Source: Candidatus Saccharimonadales bacterium (lineage in GTDB: Bacteria; Patescibacteriota; Saccharimonadia; Saccharimonadales; UBA4665). Taken from it: 57,661 nucleotides of DNA. A program made the translations under genes and the position numbers. Positions 24,203 through 32,511 of the stretch are shown here, piece by piece. Below the pieces are notes generated by a model. It did no database searches and had not been told where the DNA came from. It was given only the letters and a program-made list of their open reading frames with translations. The stretch is taken from the NCBI GenBank assembly GCA_025450135.1, contig JANWHZ010000038.1:1-57661 (forward strand), given 5' to 3'. Each line of letters starts with the position of its first letter. Position 1 is the first letter of the stretch.

Positions 24203-25834
24203 CTATTTTAACCGCAGGCTTAAGGCATAAAAAGGCTGTTTTGAGACCTCGATTATTGCCTTAGTGCCACTTGCGAGTCGGGTCGGCTCGCCATCGAACT
24301 GTGCCCATACGGTATCGTGAATCGTGAATGTGTCTTGTGTAATCGCGCGCTTTGAAACTTCACGGCCTACCAGAAGCCCTATCACGTTTAGAAGTAGCAT
24401 GATAATGTTCTTGCGCTCAACGGTGTTGCGATGAAACTTTTCATCTGTTAGGCGCAATGGGAGGCCAATCACTTTGGCGAAACGAGAGCCATTCAAATAG
24501 GTGCGCTCAAAGATAATGCTGGTGCGACCATGGGCGGTAATGGCAAATGTGGGTGCCTTAGCAAGCGCCCAAAGTACTGCAAACACTTCTTGGCCGAAGC
24601 GGCTGACTACAAAACGCCTTGTTGGCGAGCCACGCCGTATGACTCGTTCCAATTCTTGTGATGCGTACGCGCTTGCACCAAAGCTCGCATAGCTTGAGGC
24701 CACATAATGCCGCTCTTGACCTTGTACGTTGCGCAACGTGCAATTAAGCGGCTTTACCGAAACAATATTGCCCCGGTTCAGAATTTTTCTCAGGCGTCGG
24801 GGTGACCAAGCGCCGTTAAGCATATATGCCAAGTCGTTCGCATTGCCACACCACAGTGGCAAGATTGGTGTCCGCTTGGCTGTCTCAGAAAGCTCTTCAT
24901 CGTGTAGCAAGCTATTCAGAATTAAGTGAATTGTGCCGTCCCCAGCAGCAATGCAGAGGAGCGTACGTGGACCAAGTAATACTTGGTGCTGACGTAATAG
25001 TGCTCGATTCGCAATGATACCGCCAGCTACCGTTTCGAGGTTATAGAACTCACTTTCAGGCAGAAGACTATGAAGTACGCTTATCCGATACCTAGTTTTA
25101 TGGGCATCGGTACTCACTGGATTACGAATAACCACCACACGATCGAACAGAGCCATGGCAGCTGTTGGTGCAACACGACCGCTCGCCATCTGAAAGTAGC
25201 CACATGCGGCGAGGAGGCCTAGGACAATCGCACCAAAGGCAAAACCGTACGCCAGCCAAAGTAGCCACCAAGTGGGCACAATTTTCAGCTGAGTGGACAA
25301 AAATAAAGATAGGCTCGCCCAGTATCCGAATGCCGCCCATTTGCCATTACGACTTGGTTGAACGCGTATGGTGCGGCTATCTCCGTACCATGTCATAACC
25401 ATATTCCACAGGTTCAGAGCAGCAATGGGAGCTGCAATCCACCACGGCACAATACGAGCAAATACGAGAACGGCTAACGCCAGGAACGCGATCGCTTTGT
25501 CTAGCCCTGCGTCGACCATTTCTCCGAGCGGGCTCTTTGTCCCAGTTGTCTCAGCCACGTATCCATCAACAGCATCTGCCAACCGTCCTACAACAAGTAA
25601 TAGTGTTCCAACCCAAAAGTTTGCTTCGGCGATGTTGACGAGGCCAATACTAGCCACCACAAACCCGCTGCAGCTGAGTAAATTAGCTGGAGTTGCCAAA
25701 CCGTTCGTCCGAGCTGCTAATTGTTGCCAACGGTTCTGCTCAGCAGGAGGGTGTTCCTCCCAGTCTGGGCGATCGTCAGCATGGTGCAAATTCATAGCTA
25801 CTTTTATGATTCGCTCAGTCTCCTTACTCGTCAA
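24203..25834 (-). CDS. CDP-alcohol phosphatidyltransferase fused to a diacylglycerol-kinase domain
   Basis: 543 residues. After a polar N-terminus, residues about 40-225 are a polytopic CDP-alcohol phosphatidyltransferase: the catalytic motif reads GRLADAVDGYVAE ... SPLGEMVDAGLDK, i.e. D-x2-D-G-x2-A-x ... G-x3-D-x3-D with Glu replacing the usual Arg. Residues about 230-543 are a lipid-kinase domain: VVIRNPVSTDAHK and IAAGDGTIHLILNSL (GGDGT-like, reading AGDGT). Joining phosphatidyl transfer to lipid phosphorylation in one chain would let the cell recycle diacylglycerol into phosphatidic acid and on to phospholipid. The neighbouring divergent gene is a CDP-lipid synthase homologue, which supports a shared lipid pathway. 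Confidence 0.88.
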   Translation of the reverse strand: MTSKETERIIKVAMNLHHADDRPDWEEHPPAEQNRWQQLAARTNGLATPANLLSCSGFVVASIGLVNIAEANFWVGTLLLVVGRLADAVDGYVAETTGTKSPLGEMVDAGLDKAIAFLALAVLVFARIVPWWIAAPIAALNLWNMVMTWYGDSRTIRVQPSRNGKWAAFGYWASLSLFLSTQLKIVPTWWLLWLAYGFAFGAIVLGLLAACGYFQMASGRVAPTAAMALFDRVVVIRNPVSTDAHKTRYRISVLHSLLPESEFYNLETVAGGIIANRALLRQHQVLLGPRTLLCIAAGDGTIHLILNSLLHDEELSETAKRTPILPLWCGNANDLAYMLNGAWSPRRLRKILNRGNIVSVKPLNCTLRNVQGQERHYVASSYASFGASAYASQELERVIRRGSPTRRFVVSRFGQEVFAVLWALAKAPTFAITAHGRTSIIFERTYLNGSRFAKVIGLPLRLTDEKFHRNTVERKNIIMLLLNVIGLLVGREVSKRAITQDTFTIHDTVWAQFDGEPTRLASGTKAIIEVSKQPFYALSLRLK

Positions 25835-25864
25835 GCATTAACGCACAGTATTTATATATGCCGG

Positions 25865-25873
25865 TGATACAAT
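25865..25873 (+). promoter_or_regulatory. Extended -10 of the CarS-like gene
   Basis: TGaTACAAT. The first in-frame ATG (25875) is only 1 nt away, so the ATG at 25884, 10 nt away, is the likely start of a near-leaderless mRNA. Confidence 0.55.
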
Positions 25874-25883
25874 CATGGCAAGT

Positions 25884-26453
25884 ATGAGTGACTTGCTACA
25901 TACAGTGCTACTAGCGATCTGGTTCTTTTTGCCAGCTGGTGCAGCTAATGCTGCACCCATATTCATGGCGAAACTTCCAATTGTCAGTCGCTTGAATGCG
26001 CCTCTTGATTTCGGCCTTCATATCGGCGGCGAACGGATACTGGGAACGCATAAAACCTGGCGTGGGTTAATGACAGGCGTATTGGTAGCTGCACTTGTCT
26101 TCTGGCTCCAACAGCGAGCAGTTCAAGAGAATACTGCCATTTACTCACTGGTGAATGCGAACTGGATATATACGTTCCTCCCCTTATGGCTGCTTGGCCC
26201 GCTCCTTGGCTTTGGCGCGTTGGCCGGTGATGCTGCGAAAAGCTTCTTCAAACGCCGAAATCGGATCCCTGCTGGCAAGAGCTGGTTTCCGTACGATCAG
26301 GTTGACTATATCATTGGCGCAGCTCTATTCTCCGCGCTCGTGATCGTGCCACCCCTAGCTGTCTACGAAGCGGCGCTGTTATTGTGGGGCTCGGTTCATG
26401 TCATTTCAACATATGTTGGCTATTGGTTAGGGCTCAAAGATAGCCCGATTTAA
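25884..26453 (+). CDS. CDP-archaeol synthase-like (CarS/CdsA family) integral membrane protein
   Basis: 189 residues from ATG 25884. ERILGTHKTWRGLMTGVLVA and FGALAGDAAKSFFKRRNRIP followed by GKSWFPYDQVDYIIGAALFS are the conserved blocks of the CarS/DUF46 family, which makes CDP-activated lipid from CTP and a phosphatidic-acid-like lipid. Four or five transmembrane helices are visible. In archaea the substrate is digeranylgeranylglyceryl phosphate. In bacteria it may be phosphatidic acid. The divergent partner is a CDP-alcohol phosphatidyltransferase, which uses the CDP-lipid product. Confidence 0.88.
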   Translation: MSDLLHTVLLAIWFFLPAGAANAAPIFMAKLPIVSRLNAPLDFGLHIGGERILGTHKTWRGLMTGVLVAALVFWLQQRAVQENTAIYSLVNANWIYTFLPLWLLGPLLGFGALAGDAAKSFFKRRNRIPAGKSWFPYDQVDYIIGAALFSALVIVPPLAVYEAALLLWGSVHVISTYVGYWLGLKDSPI

Positions 26454-26483
26454 ATTAACCTCTAAATTCACGCGTTAAGATGG

Positions 26484-26512
26484 TTGTGCTTAGGCACACA
26501 AAACGCTATATT
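26484..26512 (+). promoter_or_regulatory. Promoter of the alpha-glucan operon
   Basis: TTGTGC (26484-26489), 17 nt spacer, TATATT (26507-26512). The leader to ATG 26559 is about 40 nt and carries an AGGAAG ribosome-binding site. Confidence 0.7.
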
Positions 26513-26558
26513 GAAGGCTAGAGTTCTAGACTGATCAACAGGAAGCCAAAACATCAGT

Positions 26559-27773
26559 ATGAAAGTCTTAATGCTTGGGTGGGAACTGCCACCCCACAAC
26601 AGCGGTGGCCTGGGTGTGGCTTGCTATAATTTGTGCAAAGCGCTGGCGAAGCGTGATGTTGCAATCGATTTTATACTTCCCTATCAGGCTGACCACGGTA
26701 TTCCCTTTATGAATGTTACAGCAGCTATGCCGCATAATGTCGTAGATATTATCAAAGCTGGGATTGCCTACGACAGTTATAAGTACATTTTGGCAAACGG
26801 GCGTGAAGAGTGGCATGACATCACTGACCTACAGCGGTTGTACGAAATTGCGGTTGGCCAGATTGTCGCCGAGCGCAGTTATGACATTATCCATGCTCAC
26901 GACTGGCTCACGTTTCGAGCGGCGATCCGGGCCAAGCAGATACTCGGCTGCCCAGTTATCGCGCATGTCCACTCAATCGAGTCAGATCGTGCAGGAGGCA
27001 ATCGGGGTAATCCGTTTGTTCGCGAGATTGAGGAGCTGGCATTCCACGTTGCCGATAAGATCGTTGCCGTAAGCGACTTCACGCGCCAAGCAATCGTCCG
27101 CGAGTACGGTATCCCGTTAGACAAAATTGCGGTCGTACATAACAGTTTAGAGCAGGAAGAGATTGTGCCGCTCGAGTACCCGCTTGTCACAACATACCAA
27201 TATCTTGCTGCGTTACGCGCTCAAGGATGGCGGGTTGTATCAAACATTGGTCGACTCACTATTCAAAAGGGCTTACCTAACTTGCTGAGAGCCGCCCAGA
27301 TCGTCATCCAAAAAGAACCAAAGACTATGTTCCTCATTGTTGGCAGCGGTGAGCAGTACCTTGAGCTTGTACAACTCGCAGCCGACCTTGGTATCGCCAA
27401 AAACGTTATCTTTACTGGTTTTCAGCGGGGCAAGGCTTGGCGAGACGCTTTCGCAATTGCAGACCTTTTTGTACTGCCATCGGTTTCAGAACCATTCGGC
27501 TTGACTCCTCTTGAAGCAGCCGCGTATGGCACGCCGTCGCTGATTAGCCGACAGTCGGGTGTAGCCGAAGTACTGCATAGTGCTCTTAAGGTGGACTTCT
27601 GGGATATAAACGAAATGGCTAACAAGATTATAGCTGCCGTACGCTATTGGCCGCTCAGGGAAGAACTTCTGCATGGCGCAGCCCGAGAACTCGAGCGACT
27701 ATCATGGAATGACGCCGCTGATAAAGTAATCGCGTTATATGAGCGGCATAGGCCAGCAGGGGCAGCCGCATGA
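26559..27773 (+). CDS. Glycogen-synthase-like glycosyltransferase (GT4/GT5 type)
   Basis: 404 residues, GT-B fold. MKVLMLGWELPPHNSGGLG is the N-terminal Rossmann strand and glycine-rich loop of glucan synthases, IIHAHDWLTFRA the central histidine region, and EPFGLTPLEAAAYGTPSLI the E-x7-E donor-binding motif. The order with GH57 and GH15 in one operon points to synthesis of an alpha-glucan, or of a maltose- or trehalose-type sugar. The stop overlaps the GH57 start by 4 nt (ATGA). Confidence 0.88.
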   Translation: MKVLMLGWELPPHNSGGLGVACYNLCKALAKRDVAIDFILPYQADHGIPFMNVTAAMPHNVVDIIKAGIAYDSYKYILANGREEWHDITDLQRLYEIAVGQIVAERSYDIIHAHDWLTFRAAIRAKQILGCPVIAHVHSIESDRAGGNRGNPFVREIEELAFHVADKIVAVSDFTRQAIVREYGIPLDKIAVVHNSLEQEEIVPLEYPLVTTYQYLAALRAQGWRVVSNIGRLTIQKGLPNLLRAAQIVIQKEPKTMFLIVGSGEQYLELVQLAADLGIAKNVIFTGFQRGKAWRDAFAIADLFVLPSVSEPFGLTPLEAAAYGTPSLISRQSGVAEVLHSALKVDFWDINEMANKIIAAVRYWPLREELLHGAARELERLSWNDAADKVIALYERHRPAGAAA

Positions 27774-28975
27774 AGGCGATCGTTCTCTATCTGCACGTCC
27801 ATCAGCCATACCGTATCCGTCACTATACCGCCCTTGAAACTGGCAATGACCATAGCTACTTTAGCGCCTCAGGTGATACCCTGACCAATAATGAAAAGAT
27901 TCTACATAAAGTTGCAGAGAAATCGTACTTACCGACTAACCACAAACTATTACAGCTATTGCAAGAATACCCTGAATTCAAACTTAGTCTATCGATTACA
28001 GGAACCATTCTCGAACAGCTTGAACGGTGGTCTCCTGAGGCGTTGCAATCGTTCAAAAACCTAGTAGCCACCGGTCGCGTCGAACTCGTTGCCGAAACTT
28101 ACTATCACAGTCTGGCGTTCTTCTACTCACGGAGCGAATTCGAAAAGCAAGTTGACCTTCACCGCGAGAAGGTGCAAAAGCTGTTTGGCCAAACGCCGAA
28201 AGTCTTCCGTAACACTGAACTCTGTTATAACAATGACATTGCATATTGGGCCGATAAAGCTGGCTATAAGGGGGTGCTGGCCGAGGGTTGGGATAAGGTG
28301 CTGGGATGGCGCTCGCCTAACTATGTTTACCAGCCGACTTACACCGAGAATATTAAGCTACTGATGAAAAATTATAAACTCAGTGACGATATTGCGTTCC
28401 GTTTCGGCGATCATACATGGGCAGAATGGCCGCTGACAGCTGACAAGTTTGTCCATTGGCTAAATTCTGATCCCAACGCAACGAATTTTGATTTATTTAT
28501 GGATTACGAGACGTTTGGCGAACACCAATGGGATGATACTGGCATTTTTGACTTTCTACATCACTTACCGAAAGAGTGGCTGAAGACCGACGGCAATACG
28601 TTCATGACGGTTTCAGAAGCATGTGATGCATTTAAACCATCTGATCAGGTCGATGTACCAAACACCGTCACCTGGGCTGACACAGAGCGTGATTTAAGCG
28701 CCTGGCTCGGTAATACTATGCAGCAACAAGCAATCCTAGCGCTTTATGAGCTCCAAGCTAAACTGCTTGGTACAAACGATCAGTCTCTGATCGAAGATTG
28801 GCGCCGCCTACAGACCTCTGATCACTTCTACTACATGTGCACTAAGTGGTGGAACGATGGTGATATACACGCCTACTTTAGCCCATATGACACGCCGTAT
28901 GAAGCATATATGAACTTTATGAATGCTTATCACGACCTGCGCTTTCGCCTTGCCGAGAAAGGTGTACTGGTTTAG
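27770..28975 (+). CDS. GH57 glycoside hydrolase (alpha-amylase/4-alpha-glucanotransferase type)
   Basis: 401 residues without signal peptide, so intracellular. YLHVHQPYRIRH is the GH57 conserved region 1. The nucleophile Glu is in KVFRNTELCYNND and the acid/base Asp in LFMDYETFGEHQWDD. GFKGVLAEGWDKVLGW-like sequence (residues about 160-180) is the further conserved block. The enzyme cleaves or transfers alpha-1,4-glucan. It is translationally coupled to the upstream GT4 gene and precedes GH15 by 2 nt. Confidence 0.93.
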   Translation: MKAIVLYLHVHQPYRIRHYTALETGNDHSYFSASGDTLTNNEKILHKVAEKSYLPTNHKLLQLLQEYPEFKLSLSITGTILEQLERWSPEALQSFKNLVATGRVELVAETYYHSLAFFYSRSEFEKQVDLHREKVQKLFGQTPKVFRNTELCYNNDIAYWADKAGYKGVLAEGWDKVLGWRSPNYVYQPTYTENIKLLMKNYKLSDDIAFRFGDHTWAEWPLTADKFVHWLNSDPNATNFDLFMDYETFGEHQWDDTGIFDFLHHLPKEWLKTDGNTFMTVSEACDAFKPSDQVDVPNTVTWADTERDLSAWLGNTMQQQAILALYELQAKLLGTNDQSLIEDWRRLQTSDHFYYMCTKWWNDGDIHAYFSPYDTPYEAYMNFMNAYHDLRFRLAEKGVLV

Positions 28976-28977
28976 GC

Positions 28978-30945
28978 ATGGGTCGGCCAGTTGTACTGAG
29001 TAATGGGCAACTGTTTGTTGGACTCGACGAAAGTGGTCTAGTCCATGATTTCTACTATCCCTATGTCGGTCTAGACAACCTTACTAACGCTCGCAGCAGC
29101 CAGCACCTAATTGGTGTATGGGTGGACGGCGCATTCCGCTGGACCAATGATGGCACTTGGGAAGTTAGCGTTAACTTTCTGCCCGACGCGTTAGTTAGCA
29201 ACATCCATCTGTATTCTGCCGAGTTAGCGGTGACCTTACACTGCACCGATTTTGTTGACGTGGAAAGGAATGTTTTGATCCGACGGGTTAATGTATCAAA
29301 CGATACTGACCATGAACGCGATATACGTCTTTTTATGCATCAGGTATTTCAAATTTCACGAGCAGGACGAGCAGACACTGCAATGTACGTTCCTGAGGAT
29401 CATTACATACTCGACTATAAAGGAAGGTGCTGCTTGCTCGTGGCGGGCAAACTTGCAAGCGGAGAAGGTTTCGACCAGTTTGCTGTTGGTAGCTACGGTA
29501 TCGAGGGAAAGACAGGTACGTTCACCGACGCCGAGGATGGTGAATTATCCGGCAATGCCGTTGAACATGGTGGGGTCGACAGTGTCATTCGTTTTCGCTT
29601 ACGCGTGGCAGCTCATAGTTCATATGATGTCGATTACTGGGTTGTGGCTGCCGATAGCCAAAGCGACGCACAGCGTGTACACAAGATGCTGCTTGATAGT
29701 GCATTCGAGGACCTTCTTGAACGTACTGCAGCCCATTGGAAGAGTTGGTTAGAGCCTACTCAGGTGCATCTCGAAGGCTACGCTTCAGAGAATCGCGACA
29801 TGGTGCAGAAAAGTTTGCTGATTATAAAGGCGCACTGTGATGCTCGCGGATCTATACTAGCAAGCGGTGATTCCAGCATTTTCAACTACGGGAGAGACTA
29901 CTACTGCTACTGCTGGCCTCGCGATTCAGCATATGCAATATGGCCGCTGATGCGCTTGAGTTTGTTCGACGAAGCACGGCGATTTTTTGACTTTGCGCGG
30001 GACACTATGCACCCTGATGGTTACCTCATGCATAAGTACCAACCTGATCGAGCTATTGGCAGCACTTGGCACCCGCTTCTCCACGGTCGGTCGCAAGAAC
30101 TAGCAATTCAAGAAGATGAAACCGCAACCGTACTTTTTATGCTCGGTGAGTACTATCGCCTGAGCGGAGACCGAACGTACATTGAAAATGTTTTTGACAG
30201 TTTTATTGCACCGTGCGCCAATTTCATGAGCGATTTTATCGACGAAACAACGAGTTTGCCTCACGCTAGCTACGACCTCTGGGAAGAGAAGTTTCTTACC
30301 TCCACCTATACAGTGTGCACGGTTATCGCTGGCTTAGAAGCGGCTGCCGAACTGGCAGGCGTATTAGAACGTGCTCAAGCCGAGGCAATTCACTGGCAAC
30401 AGACCGTCGAAAAAATGCGAAATAACCTAGAAGCTCTGTTTCATCCAAGCGGTTACTTTCGCAAAGGCTTTCTACTCGACCCTGAGAAAAAAAGTCTGCA
30501 ATATGATGACGTGCTTGATATCTCTAGCCTCTACGGTCCGTTTATGTTTGCGAAGCTAAGTCTTGATGATCCCCGCATGAGTAGCATGCTAAAGGCAGTG
30601 GAGCAGCACTTGCTCAATACGTCCCCGATAGGGGGTGCTATTCGTGACGAGCATGATGGATACTTCTTAACGAAGCAGCAGTATAAAGGTAACCCATGGA
30701 TTGTGTGCTCGCTCTGGCTTGCGCAGTACTACAATAGTGCCGACCGTGTTGACGATGCCCGCAAGCTCGTGGATTGGGCTTTGCAGCGTGCCCTGCCGAG
30801 CGGTGCACTTAGCGAGCAGTTTGATCCAGAGTCTGGTTTTGCTATAAGTGTAACGCCGTTAGTCTGGAGTCACGCAGAATTCATCAACACAGTACTAGAT
30901 ATCTCCGCAAAACAAACAGCGATAGATCAGAAGAGTGACAGGTAA
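28978..30945 (+). CDS. GH15 glucoamylase-type glycoside hydrolase
   Basis: 655 residues, no signal peptide. The N-terminal beta-domain starts RPVVLSNGQLFVGLDESGLV. The (alpha/alpha)6 barrel has YCWPRDSAYAIWPL (the WPRD motif), SYDLWEEKFLTST with the catalytic acid Glu, and LSEQFDPESGFAISV with the catalytic-base region Glu. Cytoplasmic GH15 enzymes release glucose from malto-oligosaccharides or cleave trehalose. The operon with a glucan synthase and GH57 suggests turnover of an intracellular reserve glucan. A hairpin at 30983-31015 follows. Confidence 0.93.
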   Translation: MGRPVVLSNGQLFVGLDESGLVHDFYYPYVGLDNLTNARSSQHLIGVWVDGAFRWTNDGTWEVSVNFLPDALVSNIHLYSAELAVTLHCTDFVDVERNVLIRRVNVSNDTDHERDIRLFMHQVFQISRAGRADTAMYVPEDHYILDYKGRCCLLVAGKLASGEGFDQFAVGSYGIEGKTGTFTDAEDGELSGNAVEHGGVDSVIRFRLRVAAHSSYDVDYWVVAADSQSDAQRVHKMLLDSAFEDLLERTAAHWKSWLEPTQVHLEGYASENRDMVQKSLLIIKAHCDARGSILASGDSSIFNYGRDYYCYCWPRDSAYAIWPLMRLSLFDEARRFFDFARDTMHPDGYLMHKYQPDRAIGSTWHPLLHGRSQELAIQEDETATVLFMLGEYYRLSGDRTYIENVFDSFIAPCANFMSDFIDETTSLPHASYDLWEEKFLTSTYTVCTVIAGLEAAAELAGVLERAQAEAIHWQQTVEKMRNNLEALFHPSGYFRKGFLLDPEKKSLQYDDVLDISSLYGPFMFAKLSLDDPRMSSMLKAVEQHLLNTSPIGGAIRDEHDGYFLTKQQYKGNPWIVCSLWLAQYYNSADRVDDARKLVDWALQRALPSGALSEQFDPESGFAISVTPLVWSHAEFINTVLDISAKQTAIDQKSDR

Positions 30946-30982
30946 GTAGCTCGACACATGACAGATCTATTTAGACATAGGT

Positions 30983-31015
30983 AATAAGTGGGCTTCTCGT
31001 CCACTTGCTTATTTC
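30983..31015 (+). terminator. Probable bidirectional terminator after GH15 and rpmG
   Basis: AATAAGTGG and CCACTT ... TTATT form an imperfect stem between two convergent genes. The pairing is imperfect, so moderate confidence. Confidence 0.5.
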
Positions 31016-31026
31016 TCTAGCCACTA

Positions 31027-31230
31027 TTATTTCTTAGGCTTAACTTCGTTTCGACCAAGGTTCTTCTTAGTCTCAACAAATAAGACGTACTTGCGAAGCT
31101 TTGGGCTATATTTGCGGAGTGACAGCTTGTCCGGAGTATTCATACTGTTCTTAGACGTGTAATATATACGTTCGCCTGACTCTTCGCTCACTAAGCCAAT
31201 TAACTTTCGTTTCTCACTTTTCTTTGCCAT
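31027..31230 (-). CDS. rpmG: 50S ribosomal protein L33 (bL33), cysteine-free form
   Basis: 67 residues: MAKKSEKRKLIGLVSEESGE, then RIYYTSKNSMNTPDKLSLRK and YSPKLRKYVLFVETKK match L33. It has no cysteine, so it is the zinc-independent paralogue type. The C-terminal 12 residues (NLGRNEVKPKK) are an extension. It is a small peripheral large-subunit protein. It is not linked to other ribosomal genes here. Confidence 0.93.
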   Translation of the reverse strand: MAKKSEKRKLIGLVSEESGERIYYTSKNSMNTPDKLSLRKYSPKLRKYVLFVETKKNLGRNEVKPKK

Positions 31231-31280
31231 ATGGAATATATCTTAACAGATGAACAGTCTGATGTAAACTGAAGTAAACA

Positions 31281-31310
31281 AAAATGCCGGTTGATCATTC
31301 CCGGCATTTT
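31281..31310 (-). terminator. Terminator after the tRNA cluster
   Basis: AAAATGCCGG and CCGGCATTTT form a 10 bp stem. On the minus strand it lies downstream of tRNA-Thr(GGU) with a U-run and it separates the tRNAs from rpmG. Confidence 0.7.
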
Positions 31311-31458
31311 GTCTTCTTGCAAGAAGTTTGAACTTTGTAAGCCACGTTTTTTTCGTTGCCTACTTAATTTGCAGAGTATATCATGCTTATGCTCATGTCA
31401 AGCACTATTTTTCGATTTGGAACAATTGTGTTTCAGCATATCGCGAGCTACGCAATGG

Positions 31459-31531
31459 AGCCACGATCGGGATTCGAACCCGAGACCTCATCCTTACCAT
31501 GGATGCGCTCTACCAACTGAGCTATCGCGGC
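31459..31531 (-). tRNA. trnT: tRNA-Thr (GGU anticodon)
   Basis: Minus strand GCCGCGA pairs with TCGTGGC, the anticodon loop ATGGTAA carries GGT, the T loop is GGTTCGAATC, and the CCA end is encoded (31456-31458). One base (31532-31534 is the next CCA) separates it from tRNA-Tyr. Confidence 0.96.
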
Positions 31532-31534
31532 TGG

Positions 31535-31617
31535 TGCAGGGAGAGGGATTCGAACCCCCGAAGACATAAGTCGTGTGATTTACAGTCACATGCGTTTGGC
31601 CACTTCGCTATCCCTGC
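31535..31617 (-). tRNA. trnY: tRNA-Tyr (GUA anticodon)
   Basis: Class II tRNA: acceptor GCAGGGA pairs with TCCCTGC, the anticodon loop CTGTAAA carries GTA, and a long variable arm (CGACTTATGTCTTCG) is present. The encoded CCA is at 31532-31534 and abuts the 5' end of tRNA-Thr(GGU). Confidence 0.96.
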
Positions 31618-31642
31618 AGATAGTTGCATAATATTAACGTGG

Positions 31643-31715
31643 AGCCGGCAGAGGGATTTGAACCCACGCCCCGCTGTTTACAAAACAGCCGCTCTGGCCA
31701 CTGAGCTATGCCGGC
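31643..31715 (-). tRNA. trnT: tRNA-Thr (UGU anticodon)
   Basis: Acceptor GCCGGCA pairs with TGCCGGC, the anticodon loop TTTGTAA carries TGT, the T arm is GGGTTCAAATCCC, and the CCA end is encoded (31640-31642). It heads the three-tRNA transcript. Confidence 0.95.
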
Positions 31716-31836
31716 AGCAATTACCGAATAAGTGTAACAAAACAGGGGTAATATGACAACTCCTACAAAGCAGCAAGCTCTGCGTGCGAATAGGGCTTGC
31801 GCAACACCATGCTTCAATACGAGCGCTTCGATGCTG

Positions 31837-32490
31837 CTAGATAACAACTCTTGGAGGGCGGATGATCCGCTTAGGCTTGTCGGGCGTTACCGACATTTTT
31901 TTCAAGCGATCTTCAAGTAAATCTGCGTCCGCCTCACGACCGTGCTGGCGGTATGACTTAATAAGTAAGTTGTGCGTCTCTTTATTTGGCTCTAGTTCAA
32001 GCGCCTTCTCTAACTCTAAGAACATTACTTTGGTATTGCCAAGCTTTTCTTGAACTTTCGCGTAAGCTACGTGCCGGGCGGCGAGATTGTCTTCCATCTT
32101 CAACGCCTGCTCAAAGGCAATGGCAGCCTTCTCGTAGTTTTCTGTCTCGTAATAGATAAGCCCAAGGTTATGTAACGCTGATGGTGTAGCTTCAATGCTC
32201 GAGGCAATCTCGAAGCAATCGATTGCATCACGGTATTCCTTTTGCTTCGCATAGAGTATTCCCAGCCGATTGTAAGCCGCAGCATTACGCTCATCGATTT
32301 TGAGTATAGTTAAGAGCGCCTTCTCAGCACGCAAAAAACGATTCTCGCGCATCCCCTGGTGTGCGATATCCCAGAGCTTGCCAAGACGATTACCTACCCC
32401 ACGCGAGAACGCGACGAGCTCATCATCATGGAGTTTAGCATTCCAATACGCGAGGACACCAAAGATGCCAACCAGGGCAATGTCTAGCAT
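31837..32490 (-). CDS. Membrane-anchored TPR-repeat protein
   Basis: 217 residues. MLDIALVGIFGVLAYWNAKL is an N-terminal membrane anchor. TPR units are visible at about residues 43-75 (ENRFLRAEKALLTILKI), 68-100 (AAAYNRLGILYAKQKEYRDA), 102-135 (SALHNLGLIYYETENYEKAA) and 138-170 (AARHVAYAKVQEKLGNTKVM). The C-terminal tail is Lys/Pro/Arg-rich. TPRs make a protein-binding scaffold. It follows holB by 21 nt and is probably the last gene of the trpS operon. Confidence 0.85.
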   Translation of the reverse strand: MLDIALVGIFGVLAYWNAKLHDDELVAFSRGVGNRLGKLWDIAHQGMRENRFLRAEKALLTILKIDERNAAAYNRLGILYAKQKEYRDAIDCFEIASSIEATPSALHNLGLIYYETENYEKAAIAFEQALKMEDNLAARHVAYAKVQEKLGNTKVMFLELEKALELEPNKETHNLLIKSYRQHGREADADLLEDRLKKMSVTPDKPKRIIRPPRVVI

Positions 32491-32511
32491 GTTATCTTAT
32501 AGTATACCAAA

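Noticed and set aside
31291..31756. Open frames containing RDSNPRP-type sequence over the tRNA cluster
   Set aside because: This is the classic spurious translation of tRNA genes in the other strand; the tRNA structures are complete.
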